DNA of 35,805 nt from Planctomycetota bacterium. Its GTDB lineage: Bacteria > Planctomycetota > UBA1135 > GCA-002686595. Below are positions 29,259 through 35,805 of the stretch, one piece after another. The stretch lies in assembly GCA_020847695.1 (NCBI GenBank), contig JADLBP010000289.1, positions 1 through 35,805 of the forward strand, written 5' to 3'. The notes beneath the pieces are model-generated. The model was not told the origin of the DNA and searched no databases. It saw only the letters and a program-made list of their open reading frames with translations. Both the position numbers and the translations under genes were made by a program. Numbering within the stretch: position 1 is the stretch's first letter; every line of letters begins with the position of its first letter.

Positions 29259-30230
29259 ATGCCCATCCATCTCGTCACCGGCGGCGCCGGTTTCATCGGG
29301 TCTCATCTCGTCAGCGCGCTCGTCTCCCGAGGCGCGCGGGTCCGCGTGCTCGACAACCTGGTCACCGGTAGGCGCGAGAACCTCGCGCACCTGGCGGTCG
29401 GTCCGGTCGGCAGCGGCGCGCCGGTCGAGTTCCTGGAGGGCGACATCACCGACCCTCACGCCGCGAAAGAGGCGTGCCGGGGCGTCACCGCGCTCTTCCA
29501 CGAGGCCGCGCAGGTCTCGGTGCCGCAGAGCATCCAGGACCCGAGCCGCTGCTATGCGATCAATGTTGGAGGGACGCTCAACCTCCTCGAAGCGGCCCGC
29601 GCGTCCGGAGTGCAGCGGGTCGTCTTCGCAGCTTCGTCGGCAGCGTACGGCGACACCGAGGAGCTTCCCAAGCACGAAGCGATGCTGCCGCGCCCGCTCT
29701 CGCCGTATGCGTCGGCCAAGGTCGGCGGGGAGCACTTGCTCTCGGTCTGGGGCCACGTGCACGGACTCAAGACCGTGTCGCTGCGTTACTTCAATGTCTT
29801 CGGGCCGCGGCAGGTCGACGACTCTCCGTACACAGGCGTGATCGCGATCTTCGCCAAGGCGCTGATCGAAGGTCGCCGACCGACGATCTACGGCGATGGC
29901 GAGCAGACTCGCGACTTCACCTACATCGCCAACGTCGTGCAGGCGAACCTGCTTGCGATCGAGCAGGACCTGCCCGCGGGCGCCGTGGTCAATGTCGGCT
30001 CGGGCGACCGCATCACGATCAACGAGCTCTTCCGAGCCATGGCGGACCAGCTCGAGAGTTCGGTCGAGCCGCGGTACGAGCCCGCGCGCGCCGGTGACGT
30101 GAAGCACTCGGTTGCGTCCCTCGAACGCGCGTCGAACTGGCTTGGATACTCCCCGCGCGTCGGTTGGCGCGACGGCCTGCGCGAGACGGTCGACTGGTAT
30201 CGCCAGCGGGTCGCTTCGCCGCGCAGCTAG
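29259..30230 (+). CDS. NAD-dependent sugar-nucleotide epimerase/dehydratase (extended SDR, UDP-GlcNAc/Glc 4-epimerase-like)
   Basis: A 323-residue extended short-chain dehydrogenase acting on a nucleotide sugar for envelope polysaccharide synthesis. The Rossmann motif is GGAGFIGSHL (about residues 8-17), LDNLVTGRREN binds the cofactor ribose, and the catalytic Tyr-Lys is in PYASAK (about 148-153) with AASSAAYG carrying the Ser. RYFNVFGPRQ and DFTYIANVVQANL are typical of the WbpP/GalE-like UDP-N-acetylglucosamine 4-epimerase branch; the precise sugar is uncertain. ATG 29259 is chosen over a GTG at 29241 because the Rossmann strand then starts at residue 3. A TACAGT at 29237-29242 could be a -10, which would leave a leader of only about ten bases. 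It is a single-gene unit ended by the hairpin at 30266-30300. Confidence 0.9.
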   Translation: MPIHLVTGGAGFIGSHLVSALVSRGARVRVLDNLVTGRRENLAHLAVGPVGSGAPVEFLEGDITDPHAAKEACRGVTALFHEAAQVSVPQSIQDPSRCYAINVGGTLNLLEAARASGVQRVVFAASSAAYGDTEELPKHEAMLPRPLSPYASAKVGGEHLLSVWGHVHGLKTVSLRYFNVFGPRQVDDSPYTGVIAIFAKALIEGRRPTIYGDGEQTRDFTYIANVVQANLLAIEQDLPAGAVVNVGSGDRITINELFRAMADQLESSVEPRYEPARAGDVKHSVASLERASNWLGYSPRVGWRDGLRETVDWYRQRVASPRS

Positions 30231-30265
30231 GCAATCGACCAGCTCGCGGGCATCGACCGCCCGTT

Positions 30266-30300
30266 CGCGGACCGACTTGCGGCTGGTTCGCGCCGTTTTT
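30266..30300 (+). terminator. Intrinsic terminator of the epimerase gene
   Basis: CGCGGACC (30266-30273) pairs with GGTTCGCG (30285-30292), with one G-U pair, followed by CCGTTTTT (T5 at 30296-30300). It lies 35 bases after the stop. Confidence 0.7.
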
Positions 30301-30346
30301 GCCCGCTTCGGAGCCTGTCGCGGGCGTTCTGCGCCCTTCGGTCTAC

Positions 30347-30375
30347 TTGGTGATTCTGACTGGTCGGGATAACCT
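30347..30375 (+). promoter_or_regulatory. Predicted sigma70-type promoter of pckA
   Basis: TTGGTG (30347-30352) is followed after 17 bases by TAACCT (30370-30375), about 61 bases before the pckA ATG. The leader can form a small hairpin (CGCTTCGC with GCGAAAGCG near 30390-30412). The -35 is identical to that proposed for mutS. Confidence 0.45.
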
Positions 30376-30436
30376 GGCGGGCTCTTTCAACGCTTCGCAA
30401 GACCGCGAAAGCGCGGCCCCACCCCATCCGATCCAC

Positions 30437-32119
30437 ATGAACCCGACCTCTGCCACGCAGACCCAGGCCGACTACAAGGCCGAGCTCGAACGCCTCCTCG
30501 GGCTGAAGAACGTCACCTACAAGTACAACCTCTCGAAGGACGAGCTCTTCCACGAGGCGATCAAGAACGACCGTGGCCGCGTCCGCAAGGACGGCGGTTC
30601 GAACGAGCAGAAGTGCTATGCGACCAAGCTCGGCACGAAGGGCCCGCTGGTCTACTACACCGACCCCGACTGCACGGGCCGCCGCGTAAAGGACACCTAC
30701 GCCGTCTGCTGGCCGGAGATCGCGGACGTGTTCTGGTGGAAGGACGACATGCAGCGCTACGACCCGGAGAAGTACCAGGGTCTGCTCAAGCGCGTCGTCG
30801 AGCACGTCAACGAGAAGAAGTCGCAGCTCTACGTCAAGGACGTCTTCGTCGGCGCGGACCCGGACTTCGCGATCCCGTATCGCTTCGTCGGTGAGTACGC
30901 GGCCCACGCGATGTTCGCCCACAACATGTTCCCGAAGGACCTGGTGGGGGTGAAGGACGTCGCCGCGCGTCGCTGGACGATGCTCAACGTCCCGTCGTTC
31001 GTCTGCGTGCCCGAGCGCGACGGCTCGCGCGCGGAAGCCGCGATCATCATCGACGTCAAGAACAAGATCTGCCTCGTCGCCGGCCGCGCCGACTACTGCG
31101 GCGTGGTCAAGAAGACGATCTTCACGGTCGGCAACTACCTGCTGCCGCTGCAGGGCCGGCTGTCGATGCACTGCTCGGCAAACGTTGGACCCCGCGGCGA
31201 CGCGGCGATCCTGTTCGGACTGTCGGGCACCGGCAAGACGACGCTGTCCGCCGATCCCGACCGTCGCCTGATCGGTGACGACGAGACGATCTGGAGCGAC
31301 GCCGGTCTCTGCAACCTCGAGGATGGCTGCTACGCGAAGCTGATCGACCTCAACAAGGAAGCCGAGCCTGTCATCGCGGCCGCGCTCTCCAAGCCCGGCA
31401 CGATCATCGAGAACGTGCCGCCCGCGAAGGGCAAGAAGATGGAGGAGTGCGATCCGCAGGAGCTGGATCTCACCGACAAGTCGATCACGGAGAACACGCG
31501 TTTCAGCTACCCGCTGACCGCAAACCCGAACGTGATGCCGAAGGCCCAAGGCCCGCACCCGGAGACGATCGTGCTCCTGACGGCGGACGCTTTCGGCGTG
31601 TTGCCGCCGGTCGCGGTGCTCGACGCGGAGCAGGTCATGTACCACTTCGTGTCGGGATTCACGGCGAAGCTCGCCGGCACCGAGGTCGGCGTCACCGAGC
31701 CCAAGGCGGCGTTCAGCGCCTGCTTCGGCGCGCCGTTCATGGCCCACAAGCCGTCGGTGTACGCGAAGCTGCTCGGCGAGAAGATGCAGAAGCACCGTGC
31801 TCGTTGCATCCTGCTCAACACCGGCTGGAGCGGCGGCGCCTACGGCGTCGGCAAGCGCATCTCGATCAAGCACACGCGCGCGCTGCTCAACGCGGCGCTC
31901 TCCGGCGCGCTCGACAAGGTCGAGTACGAGCTGCATCCGACGTTCAACCTGAAGATGCCGAAGTCGTGCCCGGGTGTGCCCGCGGAGATCCTCAATCCGC
32001 GCAACACCTGGACCGACAAGACCGCCTACGACGCGGCGGCGACCAAGCTCCGCGACATGTTCCGGAAGAACTTCGAAGAGAAGGGCTTCGCGAAGCTCGG
32101 CATCAAGGCCGGCATGTGA
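30437..32119 (+). CDS. pckA: Phosphoenolpyruvate carboxykinase (ATP)
   Basis: A 560-residue cytoplasmic enzyme converting oxaloacetate and ATP to phosphoenolpyruvate, CO2 and ADP (gluconeogenesis). Diagnostic motifs are the substrate/metal region (SMHCSANVGPRGDAAILFG), the kinase-1a P-loop GLSGTGKTTLS (about residues 260-270), kinase-2 LIGDDE, NTRFSYPL and NTGWSGGAYGVGKRI. The length is a little above the usual 520-540 residues because of an N-terminal extension. The ATP rather than GTP form is supported by overall motif pattern and size. ATG 30437 has no Shine-Dalgarno; the upstream frame is Arg-rich and lies in the promoter and terminator region, so it is excluded. It is monocistronic, with its own promoter and terminator. 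Confidence 0.97.
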   Translation: MNPTSATQTQADYKAELERLLGLKNVTYKYNLSKDELFHEAIKNDRGRVRKDGGSNEQKCYATKLGTKGPLVYYTDPDCTGRRVKDTYAVCWPEIADVFWWKDDMQRYDPEKYQGLLKRVVEHVNEKKSQLYVKDVFVGADPDFAIPYRFVGEYAAHAMFAHNMFPKDLVGVKDVAARRWTMLNVPSFVCVPERDGSRAEAAIIIDVKNKICLVAGRADYCGVVKKTIFTVGNYLLPLQGRLSMHCSANVGPRGDAAILFGLSGTGKTTLSADPDRRLIGDDETIWSDAGLCNLEDGCYAKLIDLNKEAEPVIAAALSKPGTIIENVPPAKGKKMEECDPQELDLTDKSITENTRFSYPLTANPNVMPKAQGPHPETIVLLTADAFGVLPPVAVLDAEQVMYHFVSGFTAKLAGTEVGVTEPKAAFSACFGAPFMAHKPSVYAKLLGEKMQKHRARCILLNTGWSGGAYGVGKRISIKHTRALLNAALSGALDKVEYELHPTFNLKMPKSCPGVPAEILNPRNTWTDKTAYDAAATKLRDMFRKNFEEKGFAKLGIKAGM

Positions 32120-32163
32120 TCGGGCGCGAGACCGCCCTGCGCGGCCTCGCGGCGACTTTCAGG

Positions 32164-32200
32164 GCGCGCAGCTCGCTGGCGAGCTGCGCGCTCGCGTTTC
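32164..32200 (+). terminator. Intrinsic terminator of pckA
   Basis: A perfect inverted repeat of 13 bp (32164-32176 with 32179-32191) has a two-base centre, so the RNA loop would open to about four bases, followed by TCGCGTTTCC. It lies 44 bases after the stop. Confidence 0.6.
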
Positions 32201-32263
32201 CGGGCCGGACGTTCTCGTGCGGCGCCGTGCTATCCTCGGTTCGGAAACTCGGAGGCGAAACCC

Positions 32264-32644
32264 GTGGCTGATGCAAAGTCTCACTATCTCCAAGGGCTGA
32301 AGCTCTTCGGACAGAGCAAGTTCGAGGAGTCGATCGTGGAGTACCGCGCCGCCCTCGAGCTGCAACCCGACTGGGTCGACGTGATCCACGCGATGGCGAC
32401 CGCGCAGTCGAAGCTCGGCCGTCAGGACGAGGCGATCGAGAACGTCCAGCGCGTGATCAAGCTGACGCCCACCGACGCATTCGCGTTCACGTCGCTTTCG
32501 ATCTTCCTCCAGCGCAAGGGAATGATCCCCGAGGCCGAGCAAGCCGCTGCGCAGGCGCGCATGCTCTCGTGGAAGGAAGAGCTGAAGAAGAACCCGAAGG
32601 CGCCGCCGCCCAGCGGGCCGGGCCCGATGCACGTCGTGCAGTGA
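32264..32644 (+). CDS. Small tetratricopeptide-repeat protein
   Basis: A 126-residue soluble protein with about three TPR units: SHYLQGLKLFGQSKFEESIVEYRAALELQP split over residues 6-35, WVDVIHAMATAQSKLGRQDEAIENVQRVIKLTP over 36-68, and a third from 69 with GMIPEAEQAAAQAR. The tail is Lys/Pro-rich. TPR proteins bind other proteins; the partner is unknown. GTG 32264 is supported by GGAGG at 32251-32255. A TATCCT at 32231-32236 may be the -10 of its promoter. The radical SAM gene follows after 25 bases and could be co-transcribed. Confidence 0.85.
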   Translation: MADAKSHYLQGLKLFGQSKFEESIVEYRAALELQPDWVDVIHAMATAQSKLGRQDEAIENVQRVIKLTPTDAFAFTSLSIFLQRKGMIPEAEQAAAQARMLSWKEELKKNPKAPPPSGPGPMHVVQ

Positions 32645-32669
32645 GACGATCGCGGGGCGTTCGCGCGCG

Positions 32670-33548
32670 ATGATCCGCTACGAAGGCACTCTCTACCGAC
32701 CGCCGTCGGAGGCCGACAGCCTGATCCTGCAGGCGACGATCGGTTGCAGCTACAACGAGTGCACGTTCTGCGCGATGTACCGCGCGAAGCGCTTTCGCGT
32801 GCGACCGATCGACGAGCTCGCGCGCGAGATCGAGTGGGCTTCGCGCGCGGACCCCGAAACGCGCAAGGTCTTCCTGGCCGACGGCGACGCGCTGATCGCG
32901 AAGAGCTCGTTCCTCTTGGACGTGCTGGCGCGCCTGCGCTCGGCGTTCCCTGGACTCCAGCGCGTCAGCTGCTACGCCTCGCCGCAGGCGCTCGCGGTGC
33001 GCAAGGTCGAGGAAATGGCTGCTCTGCGCGAGGCCGGCCTCTCGCTCTACTACCTCGGCATCGAGAGCGGTGACGACGAGGTTCTCGAGCGACTGAAGAA
33101 GGGCGTCGACTCGACGGAGCTGATCCGCGTCGCTCGGAAGGCGCACGAAGCGGGCGTGAAGCTCTCGACGATGATCCTGCTCGGCGCGGGCAACCGCGCG
33201 CGTTCGCTGGAGCATGCACGCAACTCCGCGCGAGTCGTCAACGCGATCCAACCGCGCTTCGTCAGCACTTTGGTGATGACGCCGGTCGAAGGGACGCCGC
33301 TTTGGGACGAAGCGACGCGAGGCGAAGTCGACGACCTCGCTCCGATCGAGCTCGCTCGCGAGCTGCGGGAGTTCCTCGCCGCGCTGCGGCTCGACGGCAC
33401 CGTCTTCCGTTCGAACCACGCAAGCAACTACCTCGCGCTCGGTGGGACGCTGCCCAAGGACCAGGCGAAGCTGGTCGCCGCGCTCGACGCCGTGCTCGGC
33501 GATCCGCGCAACGCGCGGTTCCGGCCGGAATGGACGCGCGGGCTCTGA
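32670..33548 (+). CDS. Radical SAM protein of unknown substrate
   Basis: A 292-residue radical SAM enzyme. The cluster motif is in GCSYNECTFCAMYRAKRF (about residues 25-42) and reads C-x4-C-x2-C, a spacing I recall for a COG1032-like family starting 'GC(S)xNxCTFCxMY', rather than the classical C-x3-C-x2-C. Further family features are FLADGDALI (glycine-rich SAM contact replaced by GD), YYLGIESGDDEVLERLKKG and STLVMTPVEGTPLW. No B12 or extra Fe-S domain is evident. The reaction is unknown. The gene overlaps the GH16 gene by 19 bases and follows the TPR gene closely, with no clear Shine-Dalgarno at ATG 32670. Confidence 0.88.
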   Translation: MIRYEGTLYRPPSEADSLILQATIGCSYNECTFCAMYRAKRFRVRPIDELAREIEWASRADPETRKVFLADGDALIAKSSFLLDVLARLRSAFPGLQRVSCYASPQALAVRKVEEMAALREAGLSLYYLGIESGDDEVLERLKKGVDSTELIRVARKAHEAGVKLSTMILLGAGNRARSLEHARNSARVVNAIQPRFVSTLVMTPVEGTPLWDEATRGEVDDLAPIELARELREFLAALRLDGTVFRSNHASNYLALGGTLPKDQAKLVAALDAVLGDPRNARFRPEWTRGL

Positions 33549-34393
33549 GCGCCGTCGCGCTCGCGGCGGCCGCCTGCGCGTGCGCTGGGCCCGAGCGCAT
33601 CGTCGGCGAACCCGGTTGGAAGCTGGTCTGGCACGACGAGTTCTCGGGCGAGGGGCCGGTCGACGAGAGGGATTGGGTCCACGAGCAGGGGTTCGTCCGC
33701 AATCAGGAGCTCCAGTGGTACGCGCCGGAGAACGCGCGTCGCGAAGAAGGTCTCCTGGTGCTCGAGGCACGCCGCGAGCGACGCGCGAATCCGAGCTTCG
33801 AGCCGGGAGCGAAGGATTGGCGCCGAGCGCGCGAGTTCGCCGAGTTCACCTCGGGCTCGATCAAGACGCGCGGGCTGCACGAGTGGCTCTACGGTCGTTT
33901 CGAGCTCCGGGCGCGCATCGACACCCGGGCGGGACTGTGGCCGGCGTTCTGGACGGTCGGCACCGCGCGCCCGTGGCCGGGATGCGGCGAACTCGACATC
34001 ATGGAGTACTTCCGAGGCACGCTGCTCGCGAACGCGGCGTGGGCGAGCCCGAAGCCGGGCGCGGCGGTGTGGGACGATTCGAGGACGCCGCTCGCGACGC
34101 TCGCGCGCGACGACGGCGATGCCGACGTCGCCGCCTGGAGTTCGCGTTTCCACGTCTGGCGCATGGACTGGGATGCCGAGCGGATCCGTTTCTTCGTCGA
34201 CGGCCGTTTGCTCAACGAGGTCGATGTCGCGCGAGCGCGCAACGAGAGCCTCGATCGCGCGCTACCGTTCCGCGAGCCGCAGCACGTGATCTTGAACCTC
34301 GCGATCGGCGGCACTTCGGGCGGCGACCCGAGCTCGACCGAGTTCCCGGCGCGCTTCGAGGTCGACTGGGTGCGCGTGTGGCAGCGCGAGTGA
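33530..34393 (+). CDS. Glycoside hydrolase family 16 protein, putative lipoprotein (beta-glucanase/laminarinase type)
   Basis: A 287-residue exported hydrolase. The N-terminus (MDARALSAVALAAAACACAG) is a short signal with Cys16/Cys18, possibly lipidated, though the lipobox is not canonical. The GH16 fold is clear: KLVWHDEFSG, NQELQWYAPEN, SGSIKTRG, YGRFELRARI, GLWPAFWTVG, the catalytic E-x-D-x-x-E in ELDIMEYF (E154 nucleophile, D156, E159 acid/base), FHVWRMDWDAERIRFFVDG and the C-terminal VDWVRVWQ. The beta-bulge form E-x-D-x-x-E points to laminarinase- or agarase-like beta-glucan/galactan cleavage; the substrate cannot be fixed. ATG 33530 lies within the end of the radical SAM gene (19-base overlap). 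A long hairpin follows the stop. Confidence 0.92.
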   Translation: MDARALSAVALAAAACACAGPERIVGEPGWKLVWHDEFSGEGPVDERDWVHEQGFVRNQELQWYAPENARREEGLLVLEARRERRANPSFEPGAKDWRRAREFAEFTSGSIKTRGLHEWLYGRFELRARIDTRAGLWPAFWTVGTARPWPGCGELDIMEYFRGTLLANAAWASPKPGAAVWDDSRTPLATLARDDGDADVAAWSSRFHVWRMDWDAERIRFFVDGRLLNEVDVARARNESLDRALPFREPQHVILNLAIGGTSGGDPSSTEFPARFEVDWVRVWQRE

Positions 34394-34405
34394 GCGCACG
34401 CAACG

Positions 34406-34445
34406 CGCGCGGGCCGCGTCGAACGACTTCGACGCGGCCCGCGCG
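34406..34445. terminator. Bidirectional terminator between convergent genes
   Basis: A perfect 18-bp stem (34406-34423 with 34428-34445) has a CGAC loop. It sits 12 bases after the GH16 stop and 15 bases beyond the stop of the minus-strand DUF59 gene, so it can end both transcripts. Neither side has a long T tract. Confidence 0.75.
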
Positions 34446-34460
34446 ATGGACTGGGTTCGG

Positions 34461-34793
34461 TTACTCGTCTTCGCCGATGCCGAGGATCTTGCGACCTTCC
34501 TCGGAGATGCGCTGCGGATTCCACTGCGGCTCCCACACGACGACGACCTCGGTCGACGTCACGCCGTTCACGGTGTTGACGCGACGACGCACCATCTCGG
34601 GGATCGTCTTCGCTTCCGGGCACGACTGCGAAGTCAGCGTCATCGTGACGTTGCACACGCCGTCGGCGCACTTCACGTCGTACACGAGCCCCAGGTCGAC
34701 GATGTTGACCGGAATCTCGGGGTCGTAGACCTGCTTCAGCTCGGCGTAGATCTGGTCGAGTTGGCTGCTCATGGACGTGGGTTCCGGGGACAT
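34461..34793 (-). CDS. MIP18/SufT-like iron-sulfur assembly factor (DUF59)
   Basis: A 110-residue cytoplasmic protein. It has the DUF59 core VYDPEIPVNIVDLGLVYDV, VTMTLTSQSCP (conserved Cys) and EVVVVWEPQW, matching SufT/PaaD-like proteins that help Fe-S cluster maturation. Such proteins usually sit in suf operons; here it stands alone downstream of an EamA transporter. Two starts are possible: ATG at 34793, or the internal ATG at 34772, which gives the more usual short N-terminus. Neither has a good Shine-Dalgarno. Its supply of Fe-S assembly would suit the Fe-S-rich KorAB, ActB and CcoG proteins nearby, but this is only context. Confidence 0.85.
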   Translation of the reverse strand: MSPEPTSMSSQLDQIYAELKQVYDPEIPVNIVDLGLVYDVKCADGVCNVTMTLTSQSCPEAKTIPEMVRRRVNTVNGVTSTEVVVVWEPQWNPQRISEEGRKILGIGEDE

Positions 34794-34814
34794 GGGGGAG
34801 ATCGCGAGCTCCGG

Positions 34815-34843
34815 ATTGTAGCCCCCGCGCGACCAACCTGGAA
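34815..34843 (-). promoter_or_regulatory. Predicted promoter of the DUF59 gene
   Basis: On the minus strand TTCCAG (34843-34838) is followed after 17 bases by TACAAT (34820-34815), a five-of-six match to the -10 consensus. It lies in the 69-base gap after the EamA gene, so the DUF59 gene can be transcribed on its own. The leader to ATG 34793 would be about 15 bases. Confidence 0.45.
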
Positions 34844-34862
34844 CGACGGCGGGCCTTAGCCG

Positions 34863-35805
34863 CTACGTACCCCGAGCGACCCGGGCGGCGCGGCGGCGGG
34901 CGAGCAGCGGCCCGAGCTCGGCGATCACGTTGCCCGCGAGCAGCGCCCCTCCGCCGATCCACAGCCAGCGATTGAACGAGTCCGACCCTGCGCCGATCGA
35001 GATCAGGGCCGCCCAGACAGGCTCGATCGCGTACAGGATCGCGGCGCGCACGGGGTCCAGCTCGCGCTGGAACAGGTTCATCAACGAAATCGCGACCACG
35101 GTGGCGAGCAGCGACGAGCCGAGCAGCGGGATCAGGAACGCGCGGTGGGTGAGGAGCTCGATCACTTCCTCGCCGCGGACGTCCGCGCCGAGCCCGTACC
35201 CGACGAGCAGCGGCAGCGACGCGATGGTGACCACGACGAATGAAGTCAGCGTCACCGGCATCGGCGCGACGCCCTTGGTGATGCGGTCGGTCGCCAGGAT
35301 GTGCCCGGCGAAGACGAGCGCGCAGCCGACCGTGAGCCACTCGCCGAGTCCGAACGTGAGCTGCGGCGGCCCGCCGATGAACGCGCCACCGAACGTCGCG
35401 AGCAACGCGCCGAGGATCAGCACCGGATGCGGCGCCTTGCGAGCGATCGCGGCGGACAGCAGCGCGGTGAACACGACGTAGAGACTGGTCAAGAACGCCG
35501 ACACCGCCGGCGAGACGCCTTCGAGGCCGAACATCTGCAGCACGAAGCCGCCGAAGAGCAGTCCGCCGAGCCAAAGCCCGCCGAGCCAGACGCGCGCGTT
35601 CAAGCCGCGGCGCGCGCTCGGCACGGCGAGCGCGAGCACCAACGCCGCGACTCCGAAGCGCAGCACGAGGAAGAGCGCGATCGTGAACGGTCCGAGGTCG
35701 CGCCCGACGCTCGCGTCGTCGGCGTCGATCGCCTGCTTCATCCAGACGAACGTCAGGCCCCAGATGAACGTCACCGCGAGCAGCGCGAGCGCCGCCTTGC
35801 GTTCG
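34863..35805 (-). CDS. EamA/DMT-family transporter, 5' end cut by window edge
   Basis: At least 314 residues of a polytopic inner-membrane protein with about ten helices in two EamA repeats: LLAVTFIWGLTFVWMKQAID at the N-terminus, SAFLTSLYVVFTALLSA in the first repeat, and LFQRELDPVRAAILYAIEPVWAALI in the second, which is the characteristic end-of-repeat motif. The frame continues past a GTG at 35774 to the window edge as ERKAALALLAV, the normal start of such proteins, so the true start lies just outside. Drug/metabolite transporters export amino acids or other small molecules; the substrate is unknown. The tail is Arg/Ala-rich. Confidence 0.88.
   Translation of the reverse strand, partial: ERKAALALLAVTFIWGLTFVWMKQAIDADDASVGRDLGPFTIALFLVLRFGVAALVLALAVPSARRGLNARVWLGGLWLGGLLFGGFVLQMFGLEGVSPAVSAFLTSLYVVFTALLSAAIARKAPHPVLILGALLATFGGAFIGGPPQLTFGLGEWLTVGCALVFAGHILATDRITKGVAPMPVTLTSFVVVTIASLPLLVGYGLGADVRGEEVIELLTHRAFLIPLLGSSLLATVVAISLMNLFQRELDPVRAAILYAIEPVWAALISIGAGSDSFNRWLWIGGGALLAGNVIAELGPLLARRRAARVARGT

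Noticed and set aside
33889-35574. A 561-codon minus-strand frame spanning GH16, DUF59 and EamA genes
   Set aside because: It crosses an 18-bp terminator hairpin and three well-supported genes and is Arg-rich.

Overview
The window is GC-rich bacterial chromosome. The best guess is a member of the Planctomycetota. This rests on the cut-off secreted-protein tail at the left edge, which resembles C-terminal domains I recall from planctomycete exported proteins, on alternative complex III coupled to a fused CcoN-CcoO cbb3 oxidase, and on few canonical Shine-Dalgarno sites with many GTG/TTG starts. The assignment is an inference. No tRNA, rRNA, insertion sequence, CRISPR array or phage gene was seen.

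Layout. 1-269: 3' end of a secreted protein gene. 270-975: non-coding. 976-3873: korA-korB, a ferredoxin-dependent 2-oxoacid oxidoreductase, closed by a strong hairpin. 3939-4706: non-coding, containing a degenerate 17-18 bp tandem repeat (4016-4239). 4707-23197: one compact, same-strand array of 16 genes: actA, actB, actC, a fused actD-actE, actF, a small membrane protein, a coxB-like gene, a coxA-like gene, a SafE-type gene, ccoI, ccoS, a ccoN-ccoO fusion, ccoQ, a mono-heme ccoP, ccoG and a 42-codon ccoH-like gene. 23204-25885 (minus): mutS. 26111-28613: a three-lipoprotein operon (COG3014-like, YcfL-like, LpoB-like). 28614-29258: no gene, but three terminator-like hairpins and a possible small RNA. 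29259-30230: sugar-nucleotide epimerase. 30437-32119: ATP-dependent PEP carboxykinase. 32264-34393: TPR protein, radical SAM protein, GH16 hydrolase. 34461-35805 (minus): SufT/DUF59-like protein and an EamA transporter that runs off the window.

How the genes fit together. The 18.5 kb array encodes a quinol-to-oxygen chain: ACIII oxidises quinol, c-type hemes carry electrons, and the cbb3 oxidase reduces oxygen. CcoI, CcoS, CcoG and probably the SafE-type protein mature the cbb3 enzyme.

The main discovery candidate lies in the middle. The CoxA-like and CoxB-like proteins occupy the position of the caa3 oxidase that normally follows ACIII, yet both have lost their catalytic metal sites. By eye alignment to bovine COX I, the CoxA-like protein keeps both low-spin heme histidines (H80, H390). 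It lacks the high-spin heme histidine (A388), one CuB histidine (I302), the active-site tyrosine (A257), the D-channel glutamate (A255) and the K-channel lysine (L331). The CoxB-like protein lacks the CuA ligands but keeps a heme c domain. No SCO, CoxC or CoxD gene is present. The reading frames are intact, so this looks like a repurposed heme-copper-oxidase-like module, perhaps an electron relay or structural subunit between ACIII and cbb3, rather than a pseudogene.
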